11,975 bases of DNA from Candidatus Delongbacteria bacterium (GTDB lineage: Bacteria; Bacteroidota; Bacteroidia; Bacteroidales; ML635J-15), in the NCBI GenBank assembly GCA_027858215.1, contig JAQIDD010000112.1, positions 1 through 11,975 of the forward strand. The letters run 5' to 3'. Positions 1-6,204 of the stretch are shown in pieces. Position numbers and translations under genes: made by a program. Numbering within the stretch: position 1 is the first letter of the stretch; every line of letters begins with the position of its first letter. The notes under the pieces are model-generated. The model was not told where the DNA came from and did not search any database. It saw only the letters and a list, made by a program, of their open reading frames with translations.

Positions 1-648
1 ATCAGGCGGTGGTGGCTTGTTTTGTTGATTCCTGTGATTGGTGGGGCCCGGTTTTGTTTTTTTTAATCCGGCTTTTTTAGTGATAATTACAATTCAAACA
101 TTACGATATCTTCTTCAGTTATTTCCAAAAATAATTTGTACAGCGCTTTTTTACCCATGATGGATAACCAGGGAAACACTTCTGTGAAAATGCTAAAGCC
201 TGTATTTGGTGATGATGCTGACATTGTCCATAATGTTAAGGAATTTCGTTTTGACACGATATCTATGAATCAGGCCATTATGATTCGTTTGGTTGTCAGT
301 GATACCAGTATCATCAAAAAAATGCGAAAACATATTGAAGCATTTCTGGGAGCCAGAATGGATTACCAAAAACAAATCATAGAGAATTCCCCTGACGTGA
401 CAGATAAATCAGGAAAAGTAATATTGTCAGGATCACACGCTGAACTTATTGAGATGTATGAGAAAAAAATGGAATTGAAACGCCAGATGATTAATGATGA
501 GCCGATAAGGGTATCTGCTAACATGCAGGCATTTCCTATACCCCCCAATACGGTTTTACAGGCTATCCTCTGGGCAGTGGTTTTTGGTATCCTTATGATA
601 ATTATACTGGTTTTTATTGAGCTTGACAGGGCCTCAAGACAACAGTAA
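1..648 (+). CDS. Wzz/chain-length-determinant-like membrane protein, 5'-truncated, apparently frameshifted
   Basis: The gene runs in from the left edge. In frame 1 the first codons read RRWWLVLLIPVIGG, a charged-then-hydrophobic segment like the first membrane helix of Wzz proteins, and then hit TAA at 64-66. From 67 the same frame is open to the TAA at 646-648. Frame 3 bridges the stop with PVLFFLIRLF. One missing G in the G-run near 42-45 and one extra T in the T-run at 73-78 would give a continuous protein of about 215 visible residues. The C-terminal part has helical, charged segments, then a proline-bearing stretch (AFPIPPN) and a last membrane helix (LQAILWAVVFGILMIIILVF) with a short cytoplasmic tail, as in Wzz/polysaccharide co-polymerases that set polymer length in the inner membrane. 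The first start-like codon after the stop is TTG at 136, with no ribosome binding site, so I do not take it as the true start. Family assignment rests on architecture only; function is moderately likely, and the frameshifts could be sequence errors. Confidence 0.55.
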
Positions 649-856
649 TACTTAGACTCTACTGAAAAACACAACACACAATAACAGTCAATGGTTTATG
701 TTATTGATCCGCTCTAAAAATGCAGGATATATGCATTGAACTCTAAAAAAATTGTGCATTTATAAATAGCTTGATGGGACACTGGTGAACATCAGACTTT
801 TTCAGCAGACCCGACTTAGTGGTTTTCTGTTATCAATGTATGGTTTTGTTGGTATT
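649..856. other. Intergenic region between convergent Wzz-like and mutase genes
   Basis: No gene is supported in these 208 bases. There is a small hairpin, AATGCA (719-724) with TGCATT (732-737) around a 7-base loop, and a direct repeat CTCTAAAAA (712-720 and 741-749). Neither makes a convincing terminator for the two genes that end here. Confidence 0.4.
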
Positions 857-2203
857 TTAATCAAATTTTTCCACAATGGATTTTATTTCTTCAATTTTTT
901 CGTTCAGCATGTCTTTGTTGCTGGCTTCTGCAATAAGCCTCAGATATGGTTCGGTATTGGAAGGGCGGATATTGAACCACCAGTCCGGGTAATTCAATCT
1001 GTAGCCGTCAAAATCCAGAAAAGAAGCAGGTTTTTGCTGTTTTACAAAATAGTCTTTTACCGCTTCCATGGCTTCTTTTTTCTGGTTGATTTTAAAATTG
1101 ATTTCGCCGGAGCTGTAATATTTTGATATTTCGGCAATGCGCTGGGATAACGATATCCCTTTGTGCTTAAGGTCTTTGAGCACTTGCAATACTATTAAAC
1201 AAGCCAGCAGGCCTGAATCAGAATAGTAAAAATCTTTAAAATAATAATGACCGGCAAGTTCCCCTCCATACAAACCGTCAATTTCTTTCAATTTATTAGC
1301 GGCGTAAGCACGTCCCACACGCCAGGTGTGCATGTCAATGTCATATTTGCTGAGGTATTCGGCTACCGATTTGGATGTGCGAATGTCCTGAATGAGCTTT
1401 GTCCCTGGTTTTAACCGATCTTCAAAAAAATCACCAATAAAAGCGATCATAAGGTCAGGCGAAATAAATTCTGCATTTTCATCCACAAACATTACCCTGT
1501 CAGCATCCCCATCAAAGATGATTCCTATGTCTGCGTTTTTTGTTTTCACCAGCTTTTTCAGGTCTCGTAAGTTCTCCGGCTTGAGGGGATTCCCGTCGTG
1601 ATTGGGAAACGTACCATCCGGTCTTTCGTAAATGTAAGTGGGACGATTTTTAAGCAGGTCTTTGATGAAAGGCCCGCCCATGCCATGGCTTGCATCAATG
1701 ACAATGTTGAGATCGCTGATGTCGGGTTTTTATTGCCTGAGAAAATCCAGGTAGGTATCACGGTAATCCAGTGCCCTGTAAAAACCGCGTTTTTCAGCGG
1801 GAATCATATCTGCATTGTTTACAATAAGCTTTTCAATGTCTTTGAGGCCTGTATCATATCCAACAGGAGCTGCATCCGGACCTGAAACTTTAAACCCGTT
1901 GTATTCTGCCGGATTGTGAGAAGCTGTAATTTGAACGGATGCCGGAAAACTGTATTTAGCTGTTCCCCAATAAATCATGGGCGTGGTGGTGAGCCCTGCG
2001 TCAAAAACATTGGCCCCTGCATCCATGATGCCTTCTGCAAGAGCATCAAAAAGGCCTGGGGAGCTGTCACGCATGTCTCTGCCGATCAATACTTTGTCGG
2101 CGTTGAGAACACGAGGTATAAAAAACCCAATTTTATAAGCCAGTTTTTCATCAATATCCTGTCGGTAAATTCCTCTGATGTCGTACGCTTTGAATTCTTT
2201 CAT
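857..2203 (-). pseudogene. Phosphomannomutase/phosphoglucomutase interrupted by an in-frame TAA
   Basis: This is an alpha-D-phosphohexomutase, interconverting mannose-6-P/mannose-1-P or glucose-6-P/glucose-1-P in the cytoplasm to feed sugar-nucleotide synthesis. All four family signatures are present: the phosphoserine loop TASHNP (Ser95), the Mg2+ loop DGDADR (231-236), the sugar-recognition loop GELAGH (314-319) and the phosphate-binding loop RPSNTEP (413-419). Total length is 448 codons, normal for the family. The ATG at 2203 precedes MKEFKAYDIRGIY, the usual N terminus. Codon 158 is TAA (minus strand; plus 1730-1732), between domains 1 and 2, and the frame is unchanged on both sides (LDFLRQ, stop, KPDISDL). 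As read, translation gives a 157-residue fragment (2203-1730) with the catalytic serine only; a second open stretch from the ATG at 1681 to 857 holds the rest. Neither fragment should be active alone. It lies 18 bases after the acyl-CoA ligase, likely the same transcript. The residues do not tell me whether mannose or glucose is preferred. Confidence 0.85.
1730..1732 (-). other. Internal in-frame stop codon (TAA) in the hexomutase gene
   Basis: The codon order on the minus strand is CAA TAA AAA CCC. Homology-like sequence continues in the same frame on both sides, so this is a point nonsense change rather than an indel. One base change at 1732 would restore Gln, Glu or Lys. It sits beside a run of five T on the plus strand (1727-1731). 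TAA ends other genes here, such as the ligase at 2222-2224, so the genetic code is not altered. Confidence 0.85.
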
Positions 2204-2221
2204 AAAGTGTATTGTTTTTAA

Positions 2222-4111
2222 TTATTCATTGTTTTCGTTATGGGAATGTGTTCTTGATTTGGGTATTAATTTTCCCAGTCCGTTTGAAAATTTGCCGGTA
2301 GTTGTGCTTGGTTTTTCTTTGGATGCTTTTTGCAAAGGATGGCCGTAAATCTCATTAACTATACTGCTGTATTTATTCAAAATGACTTTTCGTTTGAGTT
2401 TCAGGGTAGGGGATAATTCTCCTGTTTGGGGAGACCATTCTTCACAGACCAGCCTGAAGCGCTTGATCTTCTCATGTTCACCGAGTTGTTTGTTTACTTC
2501 ATTGATTTCCTGCTGTATGCGATGAATGATTTGCTTTTGCTGAATGAGCTTAGCGTTGTCACGGTAATGAATTTTGTGTTTGTTGGCAAAAAAGTGGAGG
2601 TAGTTGAAATTGGGAGAAACCAATGCAGAAGCAAATTTTACATTTTCGCCGATAACCATGATTTGTTCAATAAGCGGTGATGCTTTGAATTTATTTTCGA
2701 TGATTTGAGGTGCTATGTATTTTCCTGAAGATGTTTTAAAAATTTCTTTTTTGCGGTCAGTAATTTGAAGAAATGTGTTTTCCACAAGATGACCGACATC
2801 TCCGGTATGCATCCAGCCGTTTTCATCAATCACCTGTTTGGTGCTTTCGGGATCTTTGTAATATCCATGCATAACATGGGGGCCCCGAGCCAGGACTTCA
2901 CCTTCATCGCTGATTTGCATTTCTGTGCATTCAAGTACCGGTCCTACGGTGCCAATACGGCACAACTTTCCACGATAATGATTCACGGCAATTACCGGGG
3001 AGGTTTCAGTCATCCCATAACCCTCAATTACATAGATGCCGGCAGCCCAGAAAAGTTTTGCCAGCCGTGATTGCAGGGATGCTCCGCCGGATACAACACA
3101 AATGATATTACCCCCAAAAACAGCCTGCCATTTTTTAAAAATCAAGGCACGGGCAACAGCAAGCCGCATCTTGTACCATAATGTATTATTGTCGGCTACA
3201 TCGTATTTTTCACCCAGCCGCACAGCCCAGAAAAATAAGGGCTTAACTGGCCACGAAAGGTCTTTGCCTTTGGCAATAATTTTATCGTAAAATTTTTCAA
3301 GCAAACGGGGAACAGTATTGAATCCATGTGGTTTGATTTCCTGAAGGTTATTGACGATAGTGCCCAGGTTTTCAGCGTAATAAATACTTATGCCTTTGGA
3401 TTGGAAGTTGTAATTCATCATGCGTTCATACACATGACACAGCGGCAGCACTCCCAATACCCGTTGCCCTTTGTTTAAGGGTAGAATTTTTGATGTTCCC
3501 AGTGCATTGCTTAAAATGTTTTTATGGGAGAGCATAACGCCTTTTGGGTCACCGGTGGTGCCTGATGTGTAAATAAGAGTAAACAAATCATCAGGTTCAA
3601 TGCTGGCTTTAGCCTGTTCCAGTTTTTCGTTGATTTCTCTTTCGTATTCTCTGCCAAGATGAATAATTTCTACCCAGTTATTAACATCTTCAATATCATT
3701 TAATGTATAGACGTTTTCCAGGCCATCAATATCATTGATAATGGGTTTGATGCGTTTATACAGCATTTTGTCGGAAACAATGACAATCCTGGATTCGCTG
3801 TGTTTAATGATGTATTGTTGTTGTTCTTTTCCAATGGTGGGATAGATTGGAACATGCACCACCCCGGTCATAGCCATGCCCATATCTAAAATATTCCAAT
3901 GTGGCAGATTGTTTGTAATGCTGGCTATTTTATCTCCTTTTTTGAACCCCATTTTCAGAAGCCCCAAAGCAAAAAATCTTGAATAATTGACGTAATCTGT
4001 TGCTGAAAATTTTATCCAGTTACCTTTATTTTTGTATGCCAATGCATCATCAAGATCTTTGTATTTTGTGGAGTATTGTTCCAGTAAATCAAAAACTCTC
4101 GTTAACCTCAT
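2222..4111 (-). CDS. Long-chain fatty-acid--CoA ligase (AMP-forming)
   Basis: This 629-residue adenylate-forming enzyme activates long-chain fatty acids to acyl-CoA through an acyl-AMP intermediate, probably peripheral to the inner membrane, for lipid synthesis or degradation. Motifs in order: the ATP-binding P-loop YTSGTTGDPKG (181-191), followed by VMLSHKN; SGGA (341-344); YGMTETSP (365-372), the adenine-binding motif; HTGD (435-438); the hinge/fatty-acyl signature TDRKKEIFKTSSGKYIAP (451-468); and near the C terminus SPTLKLKRK (567-575), holding the conserved catalytic lysine region. Length and the long insert before SGGA fit the FAA1/FadD15-like group (COG1022) rather than short FadD. The ATG at 4111 gives the usual N terminus MRLTRVFDLL. 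The last 30 or so residues are polar and low in complexity, rich in S, T, K and N. The mutase starts 18 bases downstream, and the barrel-protein gene ends 51 bases upstream. Confidence 0.93.
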   Translation of the reverse strand: MRLTRVFDLLEQYSTKYKDLDDALAYKNKGNWIKFSATDYVNYSRFFALGLLKMGFKKGDKIASITNNLPHWNILDMGMAMTGVVHVPIYPTIGKEQQQYIIKHSESRIVIVSDKMLYKRIKPIINDIDGLENVYTLNDIEDVNNWVEIIHLGREYEREINEKLEQAKASIEPDDLFTLIYTSGTTGDPKGVMLSHKNILSNALGTSKILPLNKGQRVLGVLPLCHVYERMMNYNFQSKGISIYYAENLGTIVNNLQEIKPHGFNTVPRLLEKFYDKIIAKGKDLSWPVKPLFFWAVRLGEKYDVADNNTLWYKMRLAVARALIFKKWQAVFGGNIICVVSGGASLQSRLAKLFWAAGIYVIEGYGMTETSPVIAVNHYRGKLCRIGTVGPVLECTEMQISDEGEVLARGPHVMHGYYKDPESTKQVIDENGWMHTGDVGHLVENTFLQITDRKKEIFKTSSGKYIAPQIIENKFKASPLIEQIMVIGENVKFASALVSPNFNYLHFFANKHKIHYRDNAKLIQQKQIIHRIQQEINEVNKQLGEHEKIKRFRLVCEEWSPQTGELSPTLKLKRKVILNKYSSIVNEIYGHPLQKASKEKPSTTTGKFSNGLGKLIPKSRTHSHNENNE

Positions 4112-4143
4112 AATAGAAAAAGAATGGTTACTAATTGATACTG

Positions 4144-4151
4144 CAAATGTA
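4144..4151 (-). promoter_or_regulatory. Candidate Bacteroidota -7 box upstream of the acyl-CoA ligase
   Basis: The minus strand reads TACATTTG, matching the Bacteroidota -7 consensus TAnnTTTG, 32 bases before the ligase ATG. No good TTTG -33 element is visible 19-21 bases further up, which would fall in the 3' end of the preceding gene. It suggests the ligase-mutase pair can be transcribed separately from the upstream gene. Confidence 0.35.
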
Positions 4152-4162
4152 ATAAAAACTGT

Positions 4163-4804
4163 TTAACGGCGGCCCCTTTCTCCCGGGAGATCACCAAACG
4201 GACATGAGCTGCAATTGATGGGATGTTTGATAAGGGTGGAAAGCCAGTAACGTACCCCCATCGTAAACGTAAATGTTTCCCATTCATGGCCATACATTAC
4301 AGAGGCTGTGATATCCCAACGTTCGGTAAGAAAAAACTTGTATTCCAGTTCTCCCAGCACATAAAATTTATTTTCCCATTTTCCATTGAGATTGAAATTG
4401 CCTTCCTCTACATAATTATAGTATTGATGCCAGTCCTGCCTGAAATTGTAGGTTGGGCCAACAGCCAAATCAAATGATGATCTGAATATTTGTAAAATCC
4501 TGTATTTGATGCCGACATGAAAAAACAAAGCAGGTTGAGCAGCGGCATCCACATAAAACCCAGGCATAAATCGCCAGGATAATTTAGTGCCACGGAGGTA
4601 CGTTTCAACGGATACCATAAGGTTTGGTTCCACCACCCATTGCTCGTTGGCATCAAGGGCATTTTCAAATAAATGCCGGTTTGGGGTTTCTAAAGGATGA
4701 AATCCCAGAAACCCGCCTTTCGGATGAATCATTGTCTGCGCAAAACAAGGAACAATCAAAACTGCAAACAACAAAGCAACCAATATGCGTTTGATCCTTA
4801 TCAT
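4163..4804 (-). CDS. Secreted, probable outer membrane beta-barrel protein of unknown function
   Basis: I do not recognise a named family. The ATG at 4804 gives 213 residues starting with a clear Sec signal peptide (MIRIKRILVALLFAVLIVPCFAQ, written 23 residues long, with cleavage probably near FA/QT). An in-frame ATG at 4837 would add 11 polar residues before it and is less likely. The mature part alternates polar and hydrophobic residues, with many aromatics and several strand-like segments (LSWRFMPGFYVDA, FYVLGELEYKFFLTERWDI, FTMGVRYW), as expected for a small outer membrane beta-barrel in Bacteroidota. After the putative last strand there is an unusual polar tail with a CSSC pair, ending GERGRR. 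The gene is separated from the lipoprotein upstream by a strong terminator, so it needs its own promoter in 4805-4848; only a weak TAAATTTT resembling the -7 box is seen there. Confidence 0.65.
   Translation of the reverse strand: MIRIKRILVALLFAVLIVPCFAQTMIHPKGGFLGFHPLETPNRHLFENALDANEQWVVEPNLMVSVETYLRGTKLSWRFMPGFYVDAAAQPALFFHVGIKYRILQIFRSSFDLAVGPTYNFRQDWHQYYNYVEEGNFNLNGKWENKFYVLGELEYKFFLTERWDITASVMYGHEWETFTFTMGVRYWLSTLIKHPINCSSCPFGDLPGERGRR
4179..4190. repeat. Perfect 12-bp palindrome at the 3' end of the barrel-protein gene
   Basis: TCTCCCGGGAGA is its own reverse complement. It lies in the last codons of the gene, with no loop and no adjacent T-run in the direction of transcription that would make a standard terminator. 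It may be chance. Confidence 0.3.
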
Positions 4805-4848
4805 GCTGTAAAAATAATTAAAATTTATGTGCTTCAAGTGATATAAAT

Positions 4849-4880
4849 AAAAAAACCGCTCCGGAGGGAACGGTTTTTTT
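4849..4880 (-). terminator. Rho-independent terminator after the lipoprotein gene
   Basis: A ten-base stem, AAAAAAACCG (4849-4858) with CGGTTTTTTT (4871-4880), encloses a 12-base loop. Read on the minus strand it begins 20 bases after the lipoprotein stop codon and ends in a U-run, so it should end that transcript. The A-run and T-run symmetry would also let it act on the opposite strand. It makes the lipoprotein gene a separate transcription unit from the barrel-protein gene. Confidence 0.8.
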
Positions 4881-4900
4881 TATCATTCTCTTAACCTGTG

Positions 4901-5239
4901 TTATTCAGTTTCCTGTATATCCACAATTTCATTCTCTTCCCAGATAATCTTAACATCACTGTCAATCATACCATGTTTTACGTTCATTGTGTAAATGGTT
5001 TTTCCCTCTTTATCAGTAGTAGATTTCACACTGGGTTCTTTGAGTTCATAAAGATCAAGGGGCATTTCGTCAGCCTCATAACCGTAAGCTTCAGCAGCAT
5101 CTACAATCGAATTGGTGTTTTCAATTTTGGTCATAAAACCTTGCATTTCTTCAGAAACTTCAGTGTCTGATCCACCACCACATGAAGTTAAACCTACAGT
5201 GATTGCCAGTGCAATAATCAATTTTGTAAACTGTTTCAT
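4901..5239 (-). CDS. Small lipoprotein of unknown function
   Basis: The protein has 112 residues and begins MKQFTKLIIALAITVGLTSC, a lysine-bearing N terminus, hydrophobic core and lipobox LTSC with Cys20 as the lipidation site. It is therefore expected to be processed by Lgt and signal peptidase II and anchored in the envelope. GGGSD and an acidic stretch follow Cys20; an acidic start to the mature chain is common in exported Bacteroidota lipoproteins, but I cannot say whether it is surface exposed. The mature part is strongly acidic, with a predicted N-terminal helix (about 28-52) and then strand-like segments (KTIYTMNVKHG, DVKIIWEENEIVDI). No family is recognised. A well-formed promoter lies just upstream and a terminator just downstream, so it is monocistronic. 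Confidence 0.8.
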   Translation of the reverse strand: MKQFTKLIIALAITVGLTSCGGGSDTEVSEEMQGFMTKIENTNSIVDAAEAYGYEADEMPLDLYELKEPSVKSTTDKEGKTIYTMNVKHGMIDSDVKIIWEENEIVDIQETE

Positions 5240-5280
5240 AATTCAATAAAATTTTAGATTTACATTAAGTTAATTGGTAG

Positions 5281-5310
5281 CAAATTTAAAAATAAATTTT
5301 TAATATGCAA
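5281..5310 (-). promoter_or_regulatory. Bacteroidota-type promoter for the lipoprotein gene
   Basis: On the minus strand TTG (5310-5308) is followed after exactly 19 bases by TAAATTTG (5288-5281), fitting the Bacteroidota -33 (TTTG) / -7 (TAnnTTTG) arrangement. Transcription would start near 5275, leaving a leader of about 35 bases before the ATG at 5239. This is the best promoter match in the window. Confidence 0.6.
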
Positions 5311-5346
5311 GTAAATCAGGGCAAGTTACCGGATCAGGAAACATTG

Positions 5347-6024
5347 TTATGTTGTCATTTTCTCAAGCAAAAGATCAAACTCCTCAGGTAAGGGAGAAAT
5401 AACCCTGACTTGTTTGCCTGATCCCGGTTCAGGAAAAGACAATTCTGAGGCGTGTAAAAACATTCTTCTGAACCCAAAAGATGCTGTTATGCTTTTGTTG
5501 AGATCCCAGTCTCCGTGTTGTGTATCCCCGATTATATCGTATTTCAATGATGATAAATGTTGCCTGATTTGGTGCCATCGTCCGGTTTCAGGTTGAATCC
5601 TGAGTAAATTCAGGTATAAGTCTTCTCCGGATTTATCCGTATCTCCGGTATAAACTGTTTGTAATCGTTCAAAACGGGTAACAGCGGGTAGTTTCTTCTT
5701 TTTCTTGCGATCATACACCGGCGTTTCAATGATGCCTTTTTCAGGCACATCCCCTTTTACAATGGCGCCATAGGATTTTTTTATTTCCTGACGTGCAAAC
5801 ATGGTATTGAAAAGTGCAGTTGTTTCTTTATTAAAACACAGAATTAACAAGCCCGATGTTTTGGCATCCAGCTTATGTGGATTGAAAATGTTTTGTTGCC
5901 ATTGTTTTCCGGCGATCTTGTTTACATATTCAGCATCCAAAGTCATGTGCCGGTTTTTATTCACAGGTAAACCTGCTGGTTTGTCAATAACAACGTAATC
6001 TGTTCCTTGGTAAGCAATTTCCAT
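5347..6024 (-). CDS. truC: RluA-family pseudouridine synthase, TruC-like
   Basis: This 225-residue enzyme is expected to convert a uridine in RNA to pseudouridine. The closest family I recognise from memory is TruC, which modifies U65 of some tRNAs. Evidence: the N-terminal motif DYVVIDKPAGLPV (9-21); the catalytic motif HKLDAKTSGLL (50-60), with Asp53 as nucleophile; IKKSYGAIVKG; and, as in TruC, the block PETGRWHQIRQHL followed by YDIIGDTQHGDW and then RRMFLHASELSF. Length is close to TruC (about 260 in E. coli), and there is no S4 domain, which many RluA/RluC/RluD proteins carry. The arginine that normally precedes the catalytic Leu-Asp (HRLD) is lysine here. The ATG at 6024 gives the usual start. 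It is preceded by its own candidate -7 box and followed by about 107 bases before the lipoprotein gene. RluA family membership is firm; TruC substrate specificity is an inference. Confidence 0.85.
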   Translation of the reverse strand: MEIAYQGTDYVVIDKPAGLPVNKNRHMTLDAEYVNKIAGKQWQQNIFNPHKLDAKTSGLLILCFNKETTALFNTMFARQEIKKSYGAIVKGDVPEKGIIETPVYDRKKKKKLPAVTRFERLQTVYTGDTDKSGEDLYLNLLRIQPETGRWHQIRQHLSSLKYDIIGDTQHGDWDLNKSITASFGFRRMFLHASELSFPEPGSGKQVRVISPLPEEFDLLLEKMTT

Positions 6025-6042
6025 ATCCGGATGCGTTTAGGG

Positions 6043-6050
6043 CAAAGCTA
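6043..6050 (-). promoter_or_regulatory. Candidate -7 box for the pseudouridine synthase gene
   Basis: The minus strand reads TAGCTTTG, matching TAnnTTTG, 18 bases before the ATG at 6024. The region about 20 bases further up has only a T-rich stretch and no clean TTTG. The short leader it would give is plausible but not typical. Confidence 0.35.
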
Positions 6051-6111
6051 AGCTTTTTTGACGTATGAAAAAACTTACCGCTTCGAAATATAATGGGTTA
6101 AAATCTTTCTG

Positions 6112-6175
6112 ATATAGCGGTTTTGGCATGATTTTATGCAGAAATGCGCAAAAATCCATGCCAAAACCGCTGTAT
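6112..6175. repeat. Long inverted repeat forming a near-complete 64-nt hairpin
   Basis: The left arm 6116-6130 and right arm 6157-6171 are perfect 15-bp inverted repeats (AGCGGTTTTGGCATG and its complement), extended outward to 6112/6175 with one T-G wobble. Inside, after a bulged C at 6156, ATTTT (6131-6135) pairs with AAAAT (6151-6155), and after a small internal loop TGCA/TGCG pairs close on the tetraloop GAAA (6141-6144). It lies between the macroglobulin stop and the pseudouridine synthase promoter. No T-run follows it directly in the direction of transcription, so it is not a standard terminator. It may be a palindromic repeat element, an mRNA 3'-end stabiliser or a structured RNA. Confidence 0.75.
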
Positions 6176-6204
6176 TGTTGATTTTTCCTGAGATGTCAGT
6201 TGTT

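Noticed and set aside
136..138. TTG as the true start of the Wzz-like gene
   Set aside because: Coding-like sequence (SDNYNSNITISSS) precedes it in the same frame, and there is no ribosome binding site or promoter.
363..677. Open frame of 104 codons antisense to the Wzz-like gene
   Set aside because: The plus-strand frame shows membrane helix and PxPP features of a known architecture; the antisense product has none.
785..1126. Open frame of 113 codons on the plus strand
   Set aside because: It lies mostly opposite the well-supported mutase C terminus, and its composition (Phe-rich, low complexity) is that of an antisense shadow.
1730..1732. Stop codon reassignment or programmed recoding as the reason for the internal TAA
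   Set aside because: Other genes here end in TAA and only one internal stop is seen; no pyrrolysine- or selenocysteine-type signal applies, since those use TAG or TGA.
6112..6175. Hairpin as a Rho-independent terminator for the macroglobulin gene
   Set aside because: The stem is long, not very GC-rich, and no U-run follows it on the minus strand.
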